Of a DNA stretch of 64,000 nucleotides, positions 59,561-64,000 are shown one piece after another. The notes beneath the pieces were generated by a model. It was not told where the DNA came from. It worked only from the letters and a program-made list of their open reading frames with translations, and ran no database searches. This DNA is from Xanthomonas sp. (GTDB taxonomy: Bacteria > Pseudomonadota > Gammaproteobacteria > Xanthomonadales > Xanthomonadaceae), in NCBI GenBank assembly GCA_018262705.1, contig JADFDQ010000004.1:1-64000 (forward strand), read 5' to 3'. Position numbers and translations under genes: made by a program. The stretch's first letter is position 1, and each line of letters starts with the position of its first letter.

Positions 59561-59582
59561 AGGGCCGCCCTGAGGCGGCCCT
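59561..59582 (-). terminator. Rho-independent terminator after the TonB-dependent receptor
   Basis: AGGGCCGCC and GGCGGCCCT pair perfectly around a 4-nt loop and run on the minus strand into TTTCTTTG. It separates the receptor transcript from the sulfotransferase genes. Confidence 0.9.
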
Positions 59583-59616
59583 TCCTTTTACAGCTTGACA
59601 CCAAGAACTTGCGCGA

Positions 59617-62600
59617 TCAGAACTCGTAGCGTAACGTGAACTGAACGCTGCGCGGCGCCGTGTAGGACGTCGGGAGCAGGTAGGAGTCGTAGTTGTATGC
59701 CGTGCTATAGGTGCCATTGATCGGCACGCCGCGGCTGTTTTCACCACCTTCGTTAACGCGGGCAGCAACCTGCGTGTTGAACACGTTGAAGATGTCCAAC
59801 TTCACCGACAGACCCTTCGCCCAGTTCGGCGAGTAGGTGATGCCGAGATCCAAGGTGTGGTTCCACGGCGTCCGGCCCACCGAGCCACGCGGCACGATCG
59901 TGGATCCATTGTTTCTCGTACCCGGAAGAGGAGCGCCGTTATCGCAAGAGAAGTAGCTGGCGCGATAACCTGCCGGATCGTTCTCATAGACGCCCAAGCA
60001 ACCATACGGACGCCCGGACTGCAGCAGGATGTTTGCTCCCAGGCGCCATTCTTCCGTGATGTCCCACGCGCCGAACATCTTCAGGGTGTGGCGACGATCA
60101 TTCGGCAGATAGCCCGCAGCGCCCAACGACAGCTCCGGATAGTCGAAGTCCTGAGTGGTGCCGGTGTCGTCCTGACCGTTATCCGACTTCACGCCACCTT
60201 CGGTGTTGCCGTAGTTGCGGGCGTAGGTGTACGAACCCTGCAGGAAGAACCGATCCCAATGGCCTTCGAAGAAGAACTCGATGGCGGTGTACTTGCGGAT
60301 GCCGCGCTGCCAGGTTTCGTCCGTGGCGGTCATGGCATACGTCGTCACGGGGTTGCCGTTGTAGTCGAGCACTGTCCGCGGAGTGATCTTGTAGAAGGCG
60401 GGAATGTTGACGGTTTCGAACACGCCGTCGCCGTTCACGTCCATGTTGTAGATGCCTTCCTGACCAGGGTTGTACAGACGGCAGTTGGTGAAGCCCGGGT
60501 TCTGGTGGGAAATCGCGTTCGGATGCGCCGGGTCGAAGCCCTGCTCGCCGCCGTTCGGACCGATCTCAAACCCGTTGTCGATCGCCCATGCCATCACCGC
60601 GCGGTAATCGCAGGTGTCGTCGATCGCGGCCTTCAGGTTGCGATGGATGGCGCGCATGCCCAGCGAGAAGTGCTCGGTCAGCTCCTTCTGGAAGCCAAGG
60701 ATCCACTCATCCTGATACATCGGCTTCAGGTTCAGCGCCGAAACGGACGACGCGTTCTTCGGAGCGCCGAACTCATTGTTGACGTATATGACCGGCGTTG
60801 CATCGACACGGTTGAGCGGCGCGTTGGTGATCGGGTCGACGCCTGCGTAATAGAAGACCTGATAGGTATAAACTGAGGCACTGGCGCCACGGACTGCCGC
60901 CGTCGCCGTAACCGGCAGGGCATAGCGACCGGCATTGGCGAACACCTTGAACGACGAGTCACCGAACACGTCCCAGCTCAAACCCAAGCGCGGTGCGAAC
61001 TGGTTCTTGATTTCGACGAAGGTTTCGCCCAGACCGTTGATGTTCTCGAAGCTGTCCCAGCGCAGGCCGATGTAGGCGACGAAGTTGTCGGTGACGTTCC
61101 AGCTGTCCTCGATGTAGTACGCGCGCTGGTTGACACCAACGTCCGCGCCGTTGGCGACTGAGTAGTCAACACCGTAGTCGTCCGCGTAGTAGCGGATCAG
61201 GTGACCACCGGAGTAGGCGAAACCATCCTTGGAGCGGAAGCGATCGGTATCGATGCCGAAGCGCAACTGGTGATCGCCGATCACCCACTCCGCATCGATG
61301 CGGAACTGGTTGCGGGTATCGCCCGCGTCCGGCCGGCCGAGCGAGCCCAGCGCACAGCCGATCATCGGCGCGAAGGCGGATCCAGCTCCAGGGCGGAGAT
61401 CCTGAATAAGCGGGCAGCCCGGCACCGGACCATTGACGTTACCGCTGAATTCGTTGACGGTGCCGTTGGCGGTGACGTTGTAGTTCGAGCGATAGTTCTT
61501 GCCGTAGCCGTACAGCGCCGACAGGGTGAAGTTGTCGGTCAGGTAGCCGGTGTACTTGAGCACATAAGCGGAGCCGCCGCGCTCGTCATAGCCGGTGCCC
61601 AAGAAGGCGCCACGCTGGTGGCCGGTCGCTGTGGAGTAGGTGCCGGTGTAGTAGTCGGTCGTGTAATCACGCTTGTCACTCATCCCGGTGAATTCCAGGA
61701 TGTGGTCGTCGGTGATGTTCCAATCCAACTTCAGCAACCACTGCGGACGCTTCTGATGTTGGGTGGTGTTGTTGCCGGGGAATGCGGAAATACCGCCCGG
61801 GAACCCGGTGCTATCCGTCTTGCCGTATTGAATCAAGCCGTAGGCGAACAAACGATCTTGCACCAGCGCGCCGCTGGCCCACACTGTGGCCAGCCAGTCG
61901 GTGTCGGTGCGGTTCTGAGACACGTCCGAACGCAGCACGCCATCGTGCTGGTAGAAGTTGTCGGAGCTCGACTGCAGCGATTCCGGCGACCATTGCAGGG
62001 CAGCGCCCGCGTGGAACTCATTGGTACCGCGCTTGATGATCTGATTGATCACGCCGCCGGTGGAACGACCGAATTCGGCGCCGTAGCCGCCGGTCTTGAC
62101 CTGCTGTTCGGAGATCGCTTCGAACGGCACCTGGGTGAAGCTCAGGTTGTTGAAGGTATTGGTGACGTTGAAGCCGTTCACGTAATACTGGTTTTCTGCA
62201 ACCGACGAACCACCGAACGAGGCGAGGTTGCCAAAGCGGCTGTCGCCGCGCACGGTGCCCGGCGCCAGCAGCGCGACTGCCGTCGTGTTGGTCGCCACCG
62301 GAATGTGACGAATCTGCTCCGCTGTCAAAATCGTGGAGGATTCAACCGAGGAGACGTCGATCGGGTTGATGTTGCCCGAGCCAATGACGGTGACGCCACC
62401 GAGGGTCGTGGCATCGCCACTGGCCGAAACAAAATCGATCGAGGTCGCGCCACCCACGCTCACACGAGCGCCGCGTGCGCCTTCGCCGTTCCGAGTGACC
62501 TGATAGTCGCCCGTTGGGAGCTGCGAGAAGCGGTAGGTACCGCTGGCATCAACCGTAACCGTGCGGGTAAAGCCCGTTGCCGGATTGGTGATGGTGATGG

Positions 62601-62736
62601 TGTCGCCAGAAGCAGCTCGGCCGATCACGGAGCCGGCCGTATTACTCTGCGCCTGCACACCGCCGATGAAGCACAGACCCAGAGCAACTGCGAGCGCGCT
62701 CCGCTTCAGGCCATTGGCAAGGTAGTTGGAAGCCAT
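59617..62736 (-). CDS. TonB-dependent receptor, Oar-like
   Basis: This 1039-aa outer-membrane receptor has a signal peptide (ALAVALGLCFIGGVQAQ), an N-terminal carboxypeptidase-regulatory-like beta-sandwich (about 28-95), a plug domain (ENQYYVNGFNVTN, VKTGGYGAEFGRSTGGVIN) and a 22-strand barrel ending in Phe (QFTLRYEF), the BAM signal. Oar-like receptors take up or secrete peptides or proteins. It starts at the ATG at 62736 (MASNYLANG) with AAGGGGG upstream; in-frame extension to 62856 includes the promoter and is not used. Confidence 0.92.
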   Translation of the reverse strand: MASNYLANGLKRSALAVALGLCFIGGVQAQSNTAGSVIGRAASGDTITITNPATGFTRTVTVDASGTYRFSQLPTGDYQVTRNGEGARGARVSVGGATSIDFVSASGDATTLGGVTVIGSGNINPIDVSSVESSTILTAEQIRHIPVATNTTAVALLAPGTVRGDSRFGNLASFGGSSVAENQYYVNGFNVTNTFNNLSFTQVPFEAISEQQVKTGGYGAEFGRSTGGVINQIIKRGTNEFHAGAALQWSPESLQSSSDNFYQHDGVLRSDVSQNRTDTDWLATVWASGALVQDRLFAYGLIQYGKTDSTGFPGGISAFPGNNTTQHQKRPQWLLKLDWNITDDHILEFTGMSDKRDYTTDYYTGTYSTATGHQRGAFLGTGYDERGGSAYVLKYTGYLTDNFTLSALYGYGKNYRSNYNVTANGTVNEFSGNVNGPVPGCPLIQDLRPGAGSAFAPMIGCALGSLGRPDAGDTRNQFRIDAEWVIGDHQLRFGIDTDRFRSKDGFAYSGGHLIRYYADDYGVDYSVANGADVGVNQRAYYIEDSWNVTDNFVAYIGLRWDSFENINGLGETFVEIKNQFAPRLGLSWDVFGDSSFKVFANAGRYALPVTATAAVRGASASVYTYQVFYYAGVDPITNAPLNRVDATPVIYVNNEFGAPKNASSVSALNLKPMYQDEWILGFQKELTEHFSLGMRAIHRNLKAAIDDTCDYRAVMAWAIDNGFEIGPNGGEQGFDPAHPNAISHQNPGFTNCRLYNPGQEGIYNMDVNGDGVFETVNIPAFYKITPRTVLDYNGNPVTTYAMTATDETWQRGIRKYTAIEFFFEGHWDRFFLQGSYTYARNYGNTEGGVKSDNGQDDTGTTQDFDYPELSLGAAGYLPNDRRHTLKMFGAWDITEEWRLGANILLQSGRPYGCLGVYENDPAGYRASYFSCDNGAPLPGTRNNGSTIVPRGSVGRTPWNHTLDLGITYSPNWAKGLSVKLDIFNVFNTQVAARVNEGGENSRGVPINGTYSTAYNYDSYLLPTSYTAPRSVQFTLRYEF

Positions 62737-62826
62737 TGTGTGTAACCCCCTTAGGGACGAAGTGACTAGAAGAAGTGACTGAAAAGGTGTACCAGTACGC
62801 CCGACCTGAGACGGCCTGACCTGCCG

Positions 62827-62856
62827 ACTATAGACCAGACAACAATTCTTTAACAA
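62827..62856 (-). promoter_or_regulatory. Promoter of the TonB-dependent receptor
   Basis: On the minus strand TTGTTA (62851-62856) and TATAGT (62827-62832) are separated by 18 nt, about 90 nt before the start codon. Confidence 0.7.
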
Positions 62857-62912
62857 GCCCCTTATCGCGCATTCACAAATATTTGCCGTATTCAGCTTGC
62901 ATCCAGCCTGTC

Positions 62913-64000
62913 TCAGGCAATCAATTGCGCGGAAATCAGCCGTTGCTCGGCCGCCAGCGCCTCGGGCAGGCGCTCGCCATAGCTGGCCAGGTACGCGCCG
63001 AAGTCGTCAAATTCGGCCTGCCAGCCTTCGCGTTCGAAGCCGAACAAGGTGGCGCGCGCTTCCTCGCTCAGATCCAGCCCGGCCAGATCCATCTCGGCCT
63101 CGATCGGGAGCAGGCCGATAGGGGTCTCCACCGCGCCGGCCTTGCCTTCCACCCGCGCCAGAATCCACTCCAGCACGCGCAGGTTGTCGCCGAAACCCGG
63201 CCACAGGAATTTGCCGTCCTTGCCCTTGCGGAACCAGTTGACGTGGAAGACTTTCGGCAGCTGCATGCCTGGTTTGTCGAAGCTGAGCCAGTGGCCGAAA
63301 TAGTCGGCGAAGTTGTAGCCGCAGAACGGCTTCATCGCCATCGGATCGCGGCGCAGCACGCCGACCGCGCCGGTCGCCGCCGCGGTGGTTTCCGAGCCCA
63401 TCGCCGCGCCGACCAGCACGCCGTGCGTCCAGTCCCTTGCTTCAAACACCAACGGCACCAGCGAAGCGCGGCGGCCACCGAAGACGATCGCCGAGATCGG
63501 CACGCCGCGCGGGTCTTCGGTCATCGGCGAATACGACGGACACTGTCTGGCGCTCACCGTGAAGCGCGAGTTGGGATGCGCGGCCGGGCGCACGGCGGGG
63601 TCGTACGGCTGGCCCTGCCAATCCGTCACCGGCGTCTGCCCGTTGTCGATCCCTTCCCACCACGGCTGGCTGTCGTTGGTCACGCCGACGTTGGTGAAGA
63701 TCGTGTTGGACTGGATCGTGGCTAGCGCGTTGGGATTGGATTTTTTCGAGGTGCCGGGCGCGACGCCGAAGAAGCCGGACTCGGGGTTGATCGCGTACAG
63801 TCGGCCGTCTTCGCCCGGACGCATCCAGCAGATGTCGTCGCCGACGGTCCAGATCTTCCAGCCCTGCGCGAGGTAGCCTTCGGGCGGAATCAGCATGGCG
63901 AGGTTGGTCTTGCCGCAGGCCGAGGGGAACGCGGCGGCGATGTAGCGCGTTTCCCCCTGCGGGTTTTCGACGCCGAGGATCAGCATGTGTTCGGCCAGCC
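62913..64000 (-). CDS. pckG: Phosphoenolpyruvate carboxykinase (GTP), 5' part missing
   Basis: The C-terminal ~362 residues of GTP-dependent PEPCK, which makes PEP from oxaloacetate. It has the kinase-1a P-loop FPSACGKTN, the Asp motif WTVGDDICW, NALATIQSNTIFTNV and a GYNFADYFGHWL stretch near the guanine site. The frame is open to the window edge (LAEHMLILG), so the start lies beyond 64000. Confidence 0.95.
   Translation of the reverse strand, partial: LAEHMLILGVENPQGETRYIAAAFPSACGKTNLAMLIPPEGYLAQGWKIWTVGDDICWMRPGEDGRLYAINPESGFFGVAPGTSKKSNPNALATIQSNTIFTNVGVTNDSQPWWEGIDNGQTPVTDWQGQPYDPAVRPAAHPNSRFTVSARQCPSYSPMTEDPRGVPISAIVFGGRRASLVPLVFEARDWTHGVLVGAAMGSETTAAATGAVGVLRRDPMAMKPFCGYNFADYFGHWLSFDKPGMQLPKVFHVNWFRKGKDGKFLWPGFGDNLRVLEWILARVEGKAGAVETPIGLLPIEAEMDLAGLDLSEEARATLFGFEREGWQAEFDDFGAYLASYGERLPEALAAEQRLISAQLIA

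Overview
The window reads as a chromosomal segment of a high-GC gammaproteobacterium of the Xanthomonadaceae (Lysobacter/Thermomonas/Luteimonas/Xanthomonas neighbourhood). Reasons are the fab cluster with pabB inside it, a Kdo kinase next to a GT9 heptosyltransferase, the metX-metB-hom methionine operon, an Oar-like TonB-dependent receptor and TPR-sulfotransferases. The family is inferred from gene content; no species is claimed.

Layout. 1-410: right end of an IS3-family element running off the left edge. 465-5819: GntR regulator, ABC ATPase, ABC permease and S9 peptidase operon with a palindromic operator. 5969-18265: one long minus-strand block DUF177-rpmF-fabH-(kinase-like)-fabD-fabG-acpP-fabF-pabB-pabC-mltG-tmk-holB-ybjQ-like-pilZ for fatty acid, folate, cell-wall and replication functions, facing the divergent maf pair (18379-19316). 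19326-24790: GT39 transferase, then moxR-DUF58-tgpA. 24803-28101: HIT protein, recR, ybaB, dnaX, with a heptanucleotide array between recR and the HIT gene. 28263-32124: tRNA-Ser(GGA), SRP RNA with a 209-bp tandem amplification of its 3' part, Kdo kinase/heptosyltransferase, DUF6165, tRNA-Ser(CGA) with a duplicated 3' tail, and a lone WGR-domain protein. 32243-40948: hemE, a large hybrid histidine kinase, a glutaredoxin-like protein, sdaA and a MASE1-GGDEF-EAL protein. 41118-44746: hom-metB-metX behind a SAM riboswitch with a near-consensus promoter. 44815-54416: M23 peptidase, a Ser/Thr kinase with TPRs and a small exported protein gene, prfC with a promoter implying a leaderless mRNA, a CBS protein, a GT2 transferase, mtgA, hslO and an outer-membrane-type protein. 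54495-62736: three paralogous TPR-sulfotransferases of lower GC beside a TonB-dependent receptor. 62913-64000: GTP-type PEP carboxykinase, cut by the right edge.

Most of the window is housekeeping. The parts most worth a second look are the SRP RNA amplification, the two heptamer arrays that end in the same flank (one has displaced the ribosome-binding site of a HIT gene), the sulfotransferase/receptor island, the kinase-like protein with a replaced catalytic Asp inside the fab operon, and the tRNA-Ser tail duplication. All protein assignments are from motifs and family knowledge; no database search was run.
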